Translations under genes and position numbers: made by a program
NCBI GenBank assembly: GCA_963281155.1
Contig: CAUJLY010000006.1
Span: 930,001 to 994,000, forward strand
Direction of reading: 5' to 3'
DNA: 64,000 nucleotides
Source of the DNA: Rhabditophanes sp. KR3021
Lineage: Eukaryota; Nematoda; Chromadorea; Rhabditida; Alloionematidae
Part shown: piece after piece, positions 12,424 to 23,766 of the stretch
How positions within the stretch are numbered: position 1 is the stretch's first letter
Layout of the letters: every line of letters starts with the position of its first letter
Notes under the pieces: generated by a model
The model's database searches: none
What the model was told of the DNA's origin: nothing
Seen by the model: only the letters and a program-made list of their open reading frames with translations

Positions 12424-13509
12424 ATGCATTTCCTGTTTTATTCTACTGCTGATTTTATTTTTCTACTATCAATACTTGGAAACATTCTTTCATTGAGTTT
12501 GTATTCGTTCTATACAAATAGTAGTGATGCTAAAGGCTATATACTGATTCAATTTTCTAGCTTTGTCCTAGATTTGTTATTCAGCTTATTAAGTCTCTGC
12601 GTTAGGATCAATGTTATAGTTTTGAAAGAAAATATGGTTTTCCAAATTGAAAATATTTTTAGATATAAATTAAATCAAGATAAATTGAAGTTAATCTTAT
12701 GCTGCTTTTCCTTTTTGGCATATACCAATTTGACGATAACTCCAACCACCACTATTATTGCCAGATACATAGCTATAACAAACAAAATTATGATGCAGAA
12801 GAGGCATTTTGTGATAGCTCTAGTAATGACAATATTTGTTCCAATTGTGACGAGTATTTTATTTGTCATGACATTTGAAACTCAACCTTCGTTAAATACA
12901 TTAATTCTTCTCAACAATAGCAATATGTACAACAGTAAGGTCGTGTCAGTATATTTAAATTATGTAAGTTTAAAAAGCATAAGTATTATAAATATCCATT
13001 TATAGACAGATCCAAAAAATGTCTTTATCCTGATAATGGACTTGATTTATATATTATTTAATTACATTGCAATCTTCTTGACTTATCAAAAGTACACATT
13101 ATTCGAAAAACGTTCTTTCCAGCATATGTCCAAAGTTACCAAAAAATTGAACCATCAATTTAAACGGGTGTTGTTTTATCAAAGTATATCACCTGCCTTA
13201 ATAATAGGTTCGTTAATTACTTCAGTTTAATCTTAACTTATTCTTTTCAGGGCTTCCGCTAATATTTTACATGTTGACATTGTTTTCGGAAATCGATTCA
13301 AAGGATGCTGGAAGATATATTACCTTATTAATGGGCAAGTTTCCAAGTCATACAATGTTACTAACTTTAATATTTTAGGCATTAATCCCGCCATAAATTC
13401 ATACCTATTTATATTTTTAATTACCAAGAATCGAAATATATTTATTAGACGGTTTCACAAGTTGAGGGCGTTATTTAGGCCGACAACCATTGTTGCACCT
13501 GTGATATAA
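12424..13509 (+). CDS. serpentine receptor, Str-superfamily-like, four exons
   Basis: Exons 12424-12963, 13006-13207, 13251-13334 and 13379-13509 give 318 residues with seven hydrophobic segments. It shares with the 24.7-25.7 kb gene the order GNILSLSL/GNILALSL in TM1, FSSFVLDLLF/LLFSQFVMDLIF in TM2, RYIAITNKI after TM3, KKLNHQFKRV before TM6, and MGINPAINSYLFI in TM7. The third intron appears to use a GC donor (G|GCAAGT), since the nearby GT would break the frame. Predicted chemosensory GPCR. It has two more introns than its 24.7 kb relative. Confidence 0.8.
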
Positions 13510-13996
13510 ATAATCTGTTTTAACTGCCAACGTTCCTTTACAATGTTTAAAAAAGAAACTTTCAAATGTTGGCATTTCCTGACTCTTAATTATGAAATTC
13601 CATATGTTAGTAAATTGGTCTGAGCTAACTTTGTGTAGTTTTTATTGCCGCAATAATTCTACTTTAGCGTCCTTAAAATCCAATCTAGCGACATAAGCTT
13701 TGAAGTTACTGCTGAATTAGCGTAAATAAACATTCTAAATGCCAAAAAGTGGCTTTGAATGATGCTTTTATGTATAAAATAATTTACTATTCAATCGTGT
13801 AATTGCATCCAACTTCTTATCCTGTTGATATAATGTCCTAATACAACATCGGCAAAATGTTACAGGCATGTGCATAATTATTTACACCGAATACACATAC
13901 TTCCAATTAGATCTCTTAAAAAGATTTAGTTTGCGGCAGTCGACTAGTCTGTCTCTCGGCACAGCATTTAAGGGATGTTCCATCGTCACAAATTAG
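13510..13996. other. intergenic, no gene seen
   Basis: Nothing recognised apart from the histone promoter at its right end. Confidence 0.4.
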
Positions 13997-14004
13997 TATA
14001 AAAG
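13997..14004 (+). promoter_or_regulatory. TATA box of the histone H3 fragment
   Basis: TATAAAAG lies 59 nt upstream of the H3 ATG, in a GC-richer stretch (AAAGCCCGGT) typical of compact histone promoters. Confidence 0.55.
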
Positions 14005-14062
14005 CCCGGTATTTCGTTCATTCAGTTACTTTGTCTAAAAAGTACTTTTTAGATTTTTAAAT

Positions 14063-14140
14063 ATGGCTCGCACCAAGCAAACTGCTCGCAAGTCTACTGG
14101 AGGAAAAGCCCCACGTAAGCAATTAGTGATGCTTTCATGA
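14063..14140 (+). pseudogene. truncated histone H3 (first 21 codons only)
   Basis: From the ATG the reading is identical to canonical histone H3 through [18 protein letters not shown] and on to residue L (21 codons including Met). It then diverges at CAATTAG into V-M-L-S-stop. Codons are GC-rich compared with neighbours, as in histone genes, and a TATA box sits at the expected distance. No other part of H3 was found downstream or elsewhere in the window. The CACGTAAG inside codon 18 resembles a splice donor, but no matching second exon exists before the P450. Best read as a recent 5' partial copy of an H3 gene with its promoter; a real gene with a distant exon is unlikely. Confidence 0.75.
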
Positions 14141-14548
14141 TGTTATTTATTTTATATTTTAATAAGAACTTTTTTTGGATAAATATAACTTTTATCAAGT
14201 CCTTTGTATTGTTTTAATAATTAATGATAATGTACTATGTACGTACATTGATCTAAATAAATTTGATGAAGTTCCTTTTACATATCAGCTAATAAAAATG
14301 GGAAACGTGTGCAGTTAGCCGATAAAATAAACACTCTTATTCACGTATGCATTGAGAAATATTAAAATCAACATTTTATACACACTTCATCTCATTCAAA
14401 ATCACAACTTAAACATAACAACAGCAGAATATTTGCACAGTCATTCATATATAAATACGTAAAGTACTGCTGAAACAAATAACACAGATGTTTATAGCTT
14501 GATACTTATGTAAATCGATTCATAAATACTTATTTTTATTTTATTTAG

Positions 14549-16158
14549 ATGTTACTACTGATATTTACGTTGGCTGTTATTGGGGCTGTTTGGTATGTTA
14601 AGAAGTTTTATGAAAATATCAAAAGATACCCAAAAGGGCCTACTCCATATCCATTAATAGGAAATTTATCCGAAGTACGTTTTTGTAATAGTTTATATAA
14701 AATAAATTTATCTAGATTCCACCAAATGAAATTCATGAATATTTTCAAGATATGTCTAAAAAGCATGGGGATGTATTTTCAATCTTTTTGCCTACCCCAG
14801 CAGTTGTCTTAACTTCTTATAAGGCTATTAAAGAAGCATTGGTTACAAAGGGAGACATTTTTGCTGGAAGAGCACAAGTTTACCCTGAACTTTTTTTTTA
14901 TGCGTGGCCCAAATGCAGGAATTTTATTTTCTCAAAATGAAAACTGGGTAGCACAAAGAAGGGTAGCTTTACATGCACTTCGAGATTTTGGAATGGGTAA
15001 AAACTTGATGGAAGATCGTGTCAATTCAAGTATTGACGCCATGATTGAATTTATTGATAAAAATAAAGCTGAACCAATTGATCTAAGATGGCCACTTCAA
15101 ATTTGTGTTGCTAATATTATTAGTGAAATCATTTTTGGTATTACAACATCATATGAAAACTCACAAGGCTTCCAACGAGTAATCGAAAATTTGGATGAAG
15201 CGATCAAATATATTGGAGATGATAAGAGAATATTTTTATTTATGTACTTTACACATAATCCATGGATCATAGCTATTCTTAAAAAGTTTATCAAAATAAG
15301 AGGAAGCGATAGTCAAGAAGTTTTTTATGCGGATGTTGCTAAAAATTGTGAGGAAACAAAAAAGAAATGGGTCAAGGGGAGTGAAGCTACTAATTTTGTT
15401 CATTATTATTTAAATAAAATTGAAGAACAAGGAGGCTATTTAAATGAAAATGAGTTACATGCCTGTGTCGGAGACTTGATGCTTGCAGGAGCTGAAACTA
15501 CTAATACAACTTCATTACATGCAATGAATATCCTTGGTGCTCATCCAGATAAACAAGATAAGATGAGAGAAGAAATTCTTAATGTTGTTGGTTCAGATGC
15601 GTTGATTTCAATGAAAGACAAAGCTCGTTTACCTTATTGCACTGCCGTTGTGAATGAGGTCATGAGATTTGCAAATATACTGCCCCTAGCAACAGCTCAT
15701 TCAACCTTGAGCGATTGCGAGATTCAAGGCAACAAGATACCTAAAGGAACAATGGTCTTTCCCCAAATTTGGAATGTTATGATGCATGATGAAGTTTTTG
15801 TTGATGCTGACAAATTTATTCCTGAAAGATTTTTGAATGAAGATATGATGAGTGTAAATAAGAAAATGACTGAAAAGTTGATTCCATTTAGTATGGGTAA
15901 GTCTAGAATATTTAGTATAATTTATTTAACTGATTTAGGCAAAAGGCAATGTGTAGGCGAAGGTATGGCTACCATGGAATTGTTTTTGAGTATGTTAAAC
16001 CTAAAGTATATATTTAACTTACATTTTTAGTCATTACACGAATGATCCAAAAGTTTAAATTAGAAGCTCCACCAGGCAAACCACTCCCAAGTCTTAAAAA
16101 AGGATTCGGTGCAATATTTAAAGCAGCGCCTTATAAGTTTCAAGTCACTAATGTTTAG
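14549..16158 (+). CDS. cytochrome P450, CYP2-like, with a one-base frameshift
   Basis: Exons 14549-14674, 14716-15896, 15939-15989 and 16031-16158. With one base removed the product is 494 residues and carries every P450 landmark: membrane anchor, YPKGPTPYPLIGN hinge, I-helix AGAETTN (about 298-304), EVMR (about 356-359), PERF, and FSMGKRQCVG with Cys440. As read, the frame breaks at a run of nine T at 14891-14899 (after ...YPEL); eight T would continue into RGPNAGI. This may be a homopolymer sequencing error or a true recent mutation. A strong acceptor (TTTTATTTAG) abuts the ATG and probably serves SL trans-splicing. The gene is a relative of the 10.0 kb P450, not a near-identical copy. Confidence 0.85.
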
Positions 16159-16404
16159 AAAAAAGTATTTAATTAAATTTTATCAAAATATTTAAATTTA
16201 AATAAAATTGTTGGCAATATCTTCTTCTTTGAGTTTGAATATTTTAATTGAATCATTAAAAAAATTTGTTTAAAAGAATCAAGAGTGCTACGTGTTTAGT
16301 TGTTAACGTATTTTAAATTGCCTTTAATTGTAAGTTTTGTCCGAATTTTTATCAAAACAATTTATTTCTTTTAAGATAAATCCACTTCATGGAAGTATTT
16401 TAAA

Positions 16405-16821
16405 TTGACCACCAAGAACTTTAAATCTCTTGACCATGTACCTTTAAATTCCTCTAATACAGGAGAAGGATATATTGCAAGTTTTGTTGCTCATATTGCC
16501 ACCCTTATTAGCACAATTAATGCTGAATCTGAACAAAGAATTGTTTATTTGAACATGGAGTATGCGGATCCATATATTGGTGGTGAATCTATACTCAACA
16601 TCAATTACTTCCACGATGTTTTGTATGGTTTAATAATGAATTTAACGCTTCTCAAGAGTGTGAAAATATTTACAACAAACGAATTTGATCGTTGTCCCAA
16701 GGTTTTAACATGTATTGGACGTTACAATAATATACGTACTGGATTACAATTTCACACTATATCAGCTTCCCATTTTCGTAATAGAACAATTATATTTATT
16801 AATGGCTTATATATCAACTAG
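16405..16821 (+). pseudogene. LRR/F-box-like fragment
   Basis: A 138-codon open stretch without an ATG at its start. It contains a repeated LK.VKIF / LNM.YADP pattern suggestive of the C-terminal leucine-rich half of nematode F-box-type proteins. No F-box, signal peptide or membrane segment is seen. More fragments of similar style, with stops, follow at 17.2-17.5 kb. Probably a relic. Confidence 0.3.
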
Positions 16822-17179
16822 GAACCAGTTTGGATCCGGTCAATAAGTTGAGTAATATATATTTTTATAAGTTGGTTGATGTCATTAAATGGTATACCAA
16901 AGATTATTCACTTTCATATATGTCCCAATAAATTTCATATTTATCACTTTTATTTAAGTTGTAAACATGTAGTTATTTGCATACTTTGTTAAATATAAAT
17001 CATTAATTACCTCATAGTTACAAATATCACTGTTTTTATTTAAATAGTTATTCAATTAATCTATTAAATCCATTATTTAATTGACATCTTTTTTGTAGCT
17101 GTCATTAACACATCACCCTCGACACTTTTCCAAATGATCAGTAATAATGTCCTGTCTTGATTTAGTGATTAACTTGTAG

Positions 17180-17545
17180 ATCCATACATTTTAGCAAATG
17201 ATGGAAAGGAATTAGTTAACTCTGTAGAATATTTAGTAAAAAACACTAAAGTTATTACTTTAAATATTTTCACAAATTTGAAATTTACAATAAAACTCGC
17301 GAAAAAAAGTCTTTGGTGCTGATTACTATAATCTTTGTAGCGATGTCAAGAAATTGAAATTGTTAGAGCTAGAAAACAAAAAAGAGTTCGATAGATTAGA
17401 CATAAATGGAAATTTCAACGTCTTCATTTATAAAAATTCATGATCGTCACTTGTTGACTGATTTTGGCGTATTTATCCAAATGGACAGATGCCTCGAATT
17501 GAATTTGCCAGACAACTATTGGAATTATTGTTTGATTAAATATAC
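17180..17545 (+). pseudogene. decayed LRR/F-box-like fragment
   Basis: Protein-like reading with frame breaks, such as NSVEYLVKNTKVITLNIF, LKLLELENKKEFDRLD and MPRIEFARQLLELLFD, separated by stop codons. Its layout resembles the 16.4 kb fragment, so the two may be remains of duplicated genes. Function not assigned. Confidence 0.25.
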
Positions 17546-18113
17546 TCATTCGTTCATTGCTAAAATGAGCAAAAAAGAAAATTTAGTAAGAAAAAATAAT
17601 ATGGTTCCTTATTCTGGCTTGGCAAACAGAAAGACTATAATTAAGAATTGCTCAATTTATAAATTACATAGGAATATGACATTTATTTGGTAATAATAAA
17701 TTTTAATTCTATTTTATTTGTAAGTGATTATTGTACTGGAGTATTTTTGATTTATCAAAATCTAATGTGATTGTTTTATCGATATTATTTACTTTATTAT
17801 AAAAATTTGGATATTGTATTTTTATATTCTTGAGCCGAAACATGTTTCTATGCTGATTGGTGTTTAGTACCTTTGTAGTTAAGTTGTATAGATTCATTAG
17901 TATCAAGATATTTACTTGCAATAATAAATGTGTATTTAAATAAAATGAAAGTATTAATCCGATGCCACTAATTATTCCTGGACTCTTCCACAATTGCCCT
18001 TTCAACATTTGTTTTAGTTATCGCAATCATTTGACAGTTGGTACAATACAACCACCACCTGATTTGTACTCATTACGCGTAAGTTACTATTATTTTTCTT
18101 TATTGATACAATT

Positions 18114-18353
18114 GAGCGATTAAGTGTTTTCGATCCTTTTGATTATGCATTTGAAAATCTAGTAAGTGAATGTATTGAAAATGATATTACAATGAAACGA
18201 GATAATCTCCTCTTACATATCAGCAGTTTACGACTGTTGTGTGGATTGATGTTGATGAATAAAGACGACACGTGGAATGGAAACTACGCTCCTGAAATAT
18301 ACAATTTAACTGTAGAAATTGGATGTTATGATATTAATAAGAATAACTTATAA
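18114..18353 (+). pseudogene. orphan open frame, 79 codons
   Basis: Open frame E-R-L-S-V-F-D-P-F-D-Y-A-F-E-N-L on to a stop, with protein-like composition and leucine spacing but no start codon and no clear upstream exon. It may be the end of the same LRR-like relic as the preceding fragments. Confidence 0.25.
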
Positions 18354-19222
18354 TAAGAAAATGTTTGATTTAGGTTATAAGTATGGCATATTGTGTGTTT
18401 TGTCAATTGGCAAAAGTAAAAAAAGGAATTAGAGATCGCCATTACTGATATTGTCCATGAATGTTACGAGATAACAGGCGAAGAAAGTTTTATACATTTA
18501 CTTCTTTAGGTAATACTAGATTCGGTCAAGTAGCAAGAAGAACTACAAACTTTATCTGTAATGATTTGTTAAACATAAACAACATGTTTGGTTAATAGTA
18601 AGCAATTATTTCAATTTATGTGTATAATAGAATTTAATTAAAAATAAGTTTGTCATTGTCTCATTTGTTTGTAAAGTACTGAAAGTTCATTCTCACTTAA
18701 ATATTTAAAAACATCAAACATATGTATTCAAATACTATAGTTCAATATATTATTTAAAGGCGATAATTTATTATAAGTATAATCAAATTGTTAGTTCAAT
18801 CATTAAATAAAAGAAACATTTTAACAAAGCACGAAAAGATCCAATAAAGCACATTAGTCACAAAAATAGACTAAAATAAACATAAAATAAACGTATCTAA
18901 TACATAGACGCTCAAAAATACACTACAATCCACATAGATTAAACGTACGTAAAACACACCTTTCGTTGAAGTAAATATTTTTATACGCATACTTTGTTGT
19001 GGCTATTTAGATAAATATTCTTTTTTTAAGTCAACAATTATAAAAGAAAAACATTTTTTGTTGAACTTTGCAACAAGGTTGTCGTAGTTCGAGTAACAAT
19101 TTAAAACACATTTATAAGCATTGTGTATTTGTTGTGTTTTGGAAGAATATAAAAGAAAAGTAAAATGAAATGTAGATTCAGTTTATAAATTAACTATCAC
19201 CACTAAATACTTATTATCTAAC
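18354..19222. other. intergenic and promoter of the dehydrogenase
   Basis: No gene seen. A TATA-like ATATAAAAG at about 19147, some 75 nt before the ATG, probably serves the short-chain dehydrogenase. Confidence 0.45.
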
Positions 19223-20125
19223 ATGTCTTTTGCTGATAAAGTAGTAATCGTTACTGGAGGAAATTCCGGGATCGGAAAAGGAATTGTTCTTAAATTTGCT
19301 AGTGAAGGTGCTAAGGTTGTATTTGTTGGAAGATCAGAAAAAACTATTGAAGAAACAAGACAAGAAGTTGTTGAGCATGGAGCTAAATCTGAAAATATTT
19401 TAGCTATCAAAGCTGATGTTTCTCTTAAGGAAGAAACTGATAGAATTGTTGGTGAAACAATTAAGAAATACGGAAAGATTGATATTCTTGTAAGTTATTA
19501 ATTGATGCAAATTTATTTTACTATTTTAGGTCAACAATGCTGGTGTTGGTAACAATCCTCAATTAGAAGATCCAACAACAATTGAAAATTATGATCATAT
19601 TATGAATTTGAATGTTCGCGGAGTTATCAATCTTTGCAAAGCAGCTCAACCTCATCTTATCAAATCTCAAGGAAATATTGTTAATATCAGCAGTATTATC
19701 GCTTTTATTCCTGTAAGCAATTATGTTTTCATAATTTTAACTAATCTTTTTAGAGTTCAACTTCTCAATACTATGCTGTTTCAAAAGCAGCCCTTGACAT
19801 GTACACAAAATGTTTGGCAAGTGAAATTACTCCCCTTGGAGTCAGAGTAAACTCAGTCAACCCTGGTCCCGTCTCCACAGCTTTTGCAAGCCGTCTTCTT
19901 TCTAAGCCAGGTCAAGCCGTATCAATTGAAGATAGTAACAGAATGGTTGGAGGTATGATTGCACCATTTGTTCCAATGAAAAGAGTAGGTGAATGTTCTG
20001 AAATTGCTGACGCTGTTGTCTTCTTGGCTGGACCAACAGCTTCTTACATCTCAGGAGTATGTATTTCAGTTGATGGTGGTGTTGTTATTGCTGATAGATA
20101 CCGTGAACTTTTCCAACAACATTAA
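19223..20125 (+). CDS. short-chain dehydrogenase/reductase (SDR)
   Basis: Exons 19223-19489, 19530-19712 and 19754-20125 give 273 residues, the usual length of a classical SDR. Visible motifs: Rossmann glycine motif TGGNSGIG (11-18), NNAG (91-94), catalytic Ser144 in NISSI, and Y157-xxx-K161 (YYAVSK). The C-terminal part (SASYISG/ VDGG type) is as in FabG-like enzymes. Expected to be a cytosolic NAD(P)-dependent oxidoreductase; substrate unknown. All introns are 40-41 nt and in phase 0. It converges with the Mediator 22 gene, only 86 nt apart. Confidence 0.93.
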
Positions 20126-20211
20126 TTGTCTTATCCATTCATTTATAACTTTTTAAATGTCTTTATCTAAATGGATGTCAATTTTAATAAAAATTATTAC
20201 TCATACGCTTT

Positions 20212-20530
20212 TTAATTATGAACAGTTTGAGTAGGAAAACTAAAGTCTCTGAGTACTAAAAATTCTTTCATATCTTGGGTGAAGCGAAGAAGTTGATCTG
20301 TTGATTTGAGAATTAAAACTGCACATGTCGTCATTTCATTTTTATTTGTATAGTATTCGCCAAGTTTGCTAGTACTGTTTTTGACTGAATCTTCTGGACC
20401 ATTTACCTAAATTTATTTTAATGAATTAGTTGTTTAGTCTTACTTTTGCTGTAGTCAACATTTGGGCAAAGTTGTCGCTAATTGATCGAATGTTATTTTT
20501 CAGTCGTCCTTTGTAATGTTGAATTGTCAT
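20212..20530 (-). CDS. mdt-22: Mediator complex subunit 22 (MED22/Surf5)
   Basis: Exons 20530-20444 and 20406-20212 joined by a 37-nt phase-0 intron, giving 93 residues. The reading YKGRLKNNIRSISDNFAQML, then a K-rich linker, LILKSTDQLLRFTQDMKEFL and VLRDF match in order the coiled helical core of MED22. It is a head-module subunit of Mediator that links activators to Pol II in the nucleus. The start is taken at MTIQHYK. An upstream in-frame region has stops, and an alternative ATG-ATG-GAA upstream is in another frame. The protein lacks the C-terminal tail present in longer homologues. Confidence 0.75.
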
Positions 20531-20941
20531 AGCCTTATTGACATGAGATTTATGCGTGGTTTAGTTCCGGTGCCACTTTCCATCATTTTGATAGTTAGAA
20601 AATACAATTAAGTGAAGAAATAAATATCTGCTATGATTGCTTGTTTGTTGGAAAGAAGAACTATTTATTCCAATTTTTTCATTGGTCATCTCTTGGATTT
20701 GAAAATCAAAATGTAAGTTGACACTTTGCTATTAATAAATTATTATTCTTGGAATAAGGAAGTAATAAAAAACTCACGTGATTGATAATTTAAAAATAAC
20801 CTCAAAAATGTGTTCTTTTTGGCATTTCAACTTTAACATAAAATTACGGCATTAATTACCAAAAATAACCTTACCCGGTCCAATAACATTTAAAGGATAG
20901 AGTTAGTGGAACAAATTCAAAATAATACTGATTTATAATAA

Positions 20942-21291
20942 ATAATTAATACCATTAACTATGTTATAAAAGCTGGAGCTGAAACTTTAAGTAAAGAGGG
21001 ACAAAAAGAAGCAGTTGAAAGTATTACAGCATTTCGTAAGGCCCTTACGAATCCTCTATTAGAATTTACTATGCAGCCGAAAGCCCATTTTCTGATGAAC
21101 CATATGCCAGAACAGTTAGAGCTCTATGCATCGATGAATTTTTTCGCGAGCAGCCGATTGAATCAATGCACACTTCTATTAACAAGAACATGGTTAAAGT
21201 TAGTTCATTTAATGAACTTGATAAAGTTGTAAATTTCATGATTTGGCATAACCAATGGGTAGCATTTAATGATAAAATATTCAATAACTAG
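20942..21291 (+). pseudogene. broken gene, family unknown
   Basis: A clean protein-like frame (...AETLSKEGQKEAVESITAF...) changes by one base near 21067. It continues as YYAAESPFSDEPYARTVRAL, then IESMHTSINKNMVKVSSF to a stop at 21291. No ATG or signal peptide is found at the left end. One frameshift and a missing start suggest a decayed or partial gene. Confidence 0.4.
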
Positions 21292-21887
21292 TTGTAAATA
21301 AATATGTCAAACTGTGTTCGATGGGGTTTATCATTAAAATAAAGGTCATTTCAAGGTAAAAGTTTAATTTTTAGAGATATGGGTTTTTCTCGATAAATAA
21401 CTTGGTCATTTTTCTGCAAATACATGATTAGGTTGATTTTACGGTCCTCTTTCTAATGGTAGTAACGACATAGCGCCAATTTAGCCTGTAATGGTTTTAT
21501 GGGCCGTTTAAGGCAGACAAGGTTTTTAATCAAAAAAAAATTAACTTTCGTTTTTACTTAGAAAATTACCACCGTGGGATGCAGCGTGGTTATTTGTATT
21601 TACTCTTTCTTATTTCACTCTGGTTCCTTTTGAAAAAATTTACTATGTCTATGAATATAGATTCAAAAAACTTAAAAAAATTAAAAAGCAGCTGTTTCAT
21701 TTAAGGATATAAAAAATTCGTTGTTTAAAGACAATTAACTGAACAACATATTTTGAGTTAATAATTATTTAAATAAGTCATTTCACAATTAAATTGTTTT
21801 TGTTGAATATTTGATTAATATGTCATTTTGTAGACAGACATTTGTAAATATAAAGCTGTAATTGCCACAAAATATTCATTCATCAAA
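21292..21887. other. intergenic, no gene seen
   Basis: AT-rich spacer upstream of the 21.9 kb receptor. Confidence 0.4.
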
Positions 21888-22915
21888 ATGATTTACCATG
21901 AATTATATCAAAACTGTATTTGCATTGAAGCCTCAATTGGCATCATATTAAATGTAATAACTTTCCTATTATTTCAATTTCATCCACCTACCTCTAAAAA
22001 TGAAAATCTCCCAGTTATCAAAATAGCAAGACTCAACGACATACTTATAGTTTTCATACTTTCATTTGCCTTACAACCCTACTTTATTTTGCCTTATGAA
22101 AAAACGGCTGTAATTAATGGCTTCATGAAATATATAAAAAATAGAAATATGATTGCAATTTTAAGCGGAGTATGGCTTTTTCAACTGCATTACCTTGCTC
22201 TTTTTGTTGCTTTAAATTACACAGTAAAATATAACATATTTTGTAGGAAGAAGAAGCCTCTGTATTTAAATATTTATGAAATATTAATTGTTTTTGGAGT
22301 GTATGTAATTATGCCTATTTGTACACTAAGTACCTTTTCAACATGGACATTAAATGATGGTGAAAATGATTTAATGAATTTAAAAGTAAAGCATAATTCT
22401 CAAATACCTAAATAATAATTTTTTAGATTCACGCAATTAGTCCAACTATAAATCGAACAGAAGCGTTTCTATTGAATATACAATTTTCGTCAACTTCTAC
22501 ATTATTTTTTGTAATAATCGTTAATATGATCATTATTGCAATTGTCGTAATATCAGCCATTAGTTATTATTACATTAAAATTGAAAGACAACTTAAATTT
22601 TTATGCAAAAATGCAATTGAATCAACAAAGAAAGTGATTAAAGAAAATTTAACTCAAATGAGATATGATATAATTAGTCCTATATTATTTATAACTCCCG
22701 TTTTAGCTGTATTTTGTACATCATCTTTGTATTTATCAAAAAATGAAGAAAAATCATTGCAATTTTCCCCAATATCATACCTTTTCTTATATCTTGAATT
22801 ATTTTTTATTTTAAGACCAATAGAACAATTATTTCACGTATATGGAATCAAAAAATGGTTAACTTCAAAATTGAAGAAAAAAGCATCTATGATAAGAGTA
22901 CGAGGGTCTATTTAA
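21888..22915 (+). CDS. serpentine receptor, two exons
   Basis: Exons 21888-22385 and 22427-22915 (phase-0 intron of 41 nt) encode 328 residues with seven hydrophobic segments. It belongs to the same subgroup as the 27.2-28.2 kb gene: FQFHPP/IQFKPP after TM1, YNIFCRKKK/YNTFVRKRK after TM4, an intron at the same place, STKK.I.NL..MR before TM6, and RPIEQLFHVYG/KPIEVVYRTYL at the C-terminus. Predicted chemosensory GPCR with intact frame. Confidence 0.8.
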
Positions 22916-23471
22916 TTGTAATTAAAGATTTATTCAAAATAAATATTAATCGAGAGGATAACGGGAAGCATATTTGCATTTTGCAGCATTTGACATCACT
23001 ATTATGCTTGTAGTATATATGAATAATTTCTTTACGTGTGAATTTTTTTTATAAGAATCTTGATATCTTTTTTTCCCTCGTTCAAAAAATATGATTTTAT
23101 ATTCATTTTGATTGTCTTTTAAAACTCTATAAGATGATGAAAACTATAATTACTAAACTAAATTTATGATTAATTAAGAGCACTAAATAAAAAATTCTAT
23201 TAATCTGGTACGTGTAGCAAAGACATTAGAAAATGAAAGATATCTTATTCTTGTTGATGTTATTTGTAAAAAACCAAAGTTCCGACATGATTTAGTCATA
23301 TGATAAACAAAGAATAGAGTATTCTTGATCTTAGACTACGAAATCCTAATTGTTATAGTTCTAAGATTGAAATATAAGTTATAATAAAACGATTGTCAAC
23401 AAAAATAAAAACTTAGATATTTTTTTGCTGTAAATTTAAAACAAACTTTGTTAACATTTATTTATTTTTAT
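22916..23471. other. intergenic, no gene seen
   Basis: AT-rich spacer between the receptor and the SL RNA gene; nothing recognised. Confidence 0.4.
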
Positions 23472-23564
23472 TAGAAACCTTTTCAAGTCTCCTTCCAAAA
23501 TTTGCTAACAGTATTCATATAGAATCCTGAACGCATACTAACCTCAAACTGGGTTTTTTAAACC
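23472..23564 (-). ncRNA. spliced-leader (SL) RNA, copy B
   Basis: Read on the minus strand, 23564-23543 is a 22-nt leader beginning GGTTTAAAAAACCC and ending AGTTTGAG. The donor GTTAGT follows directly. After about 35 nt comes the Sm-binding site AAATTTTGG (around 23503-23495), then a 3' hairpin GAGACTT/AAGGTTTC with a GAA loop and one extra base. This is the full architecture of a nematode SL RNA, the Pol II snRNP that donates its leader to mRNAs by trans-splicing. It is about 90% identical to copy A at 43.45 kb in opposite orientation. The conserved upstream block (TATAAAAG and an element near -60) is also present. Confidence 0.92.
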
Positions 23565-23632
23565 ATCTCAGTAACTTTATTATCAGCTTTTATACACACA
23601 AATACGACAATCGAAAGTAGGACTTTGCACAG
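23565..23632 (-). promoter_or_regulatory. SL RNA promoter, copy B
   Basis: Immediately upstream of the leader, shared with copy A: TATAAAAGCTGA about 20-30 nt before the transcript, and about -50 to -65 an element reading AAAGTCCTACTTTCGATT. The latter has the position of a snRNA-type proximal sequence element. Conservation against diverged flanks supports function. Confidence 0.6.
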
Positions 23633-23714
23633 AGTAGTAGTATGATGTACATTTACATTTAAATGTGATATTCGTTTATAGTAAAACAAATCACTTCTTT
23701 TTTTAATATTTTAT

Positions 23715-23750
23715 TAGAAACCTTTTTATGTCTCATTCCAAACATTGTAA
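23715..23750 (-). pseudogene. SL RNA 3' remnant
   Basis: Minus-strand AATGTTTGGAATGAGAC followed by AAAAAGGTTTCTAATAAAAT matches only the Sm-site-to-hairpin end of the SL RNA genes. The leader and middle are absent and the Sm site has one change. It lies where the second exon of the adjacent receptor pseudogene should begin, marking a rearrangement breakpoint. Confidence 0.65.
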
Positions 23751-23766
23751 TGGGATCATACTAAAA

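Noticed and set aside
13997..14140. Complete histone H3 gene
   Set aside because: Only 21 codons match; no core-domain sequence was found downstream on either strand.
14063..14674. Histone H3 head spliced to the P450 as a fusion
   Set aside because: The donor in codon 18 is in phase 1, and joining to the acceptor at 14548 puts the P450 out of frame.
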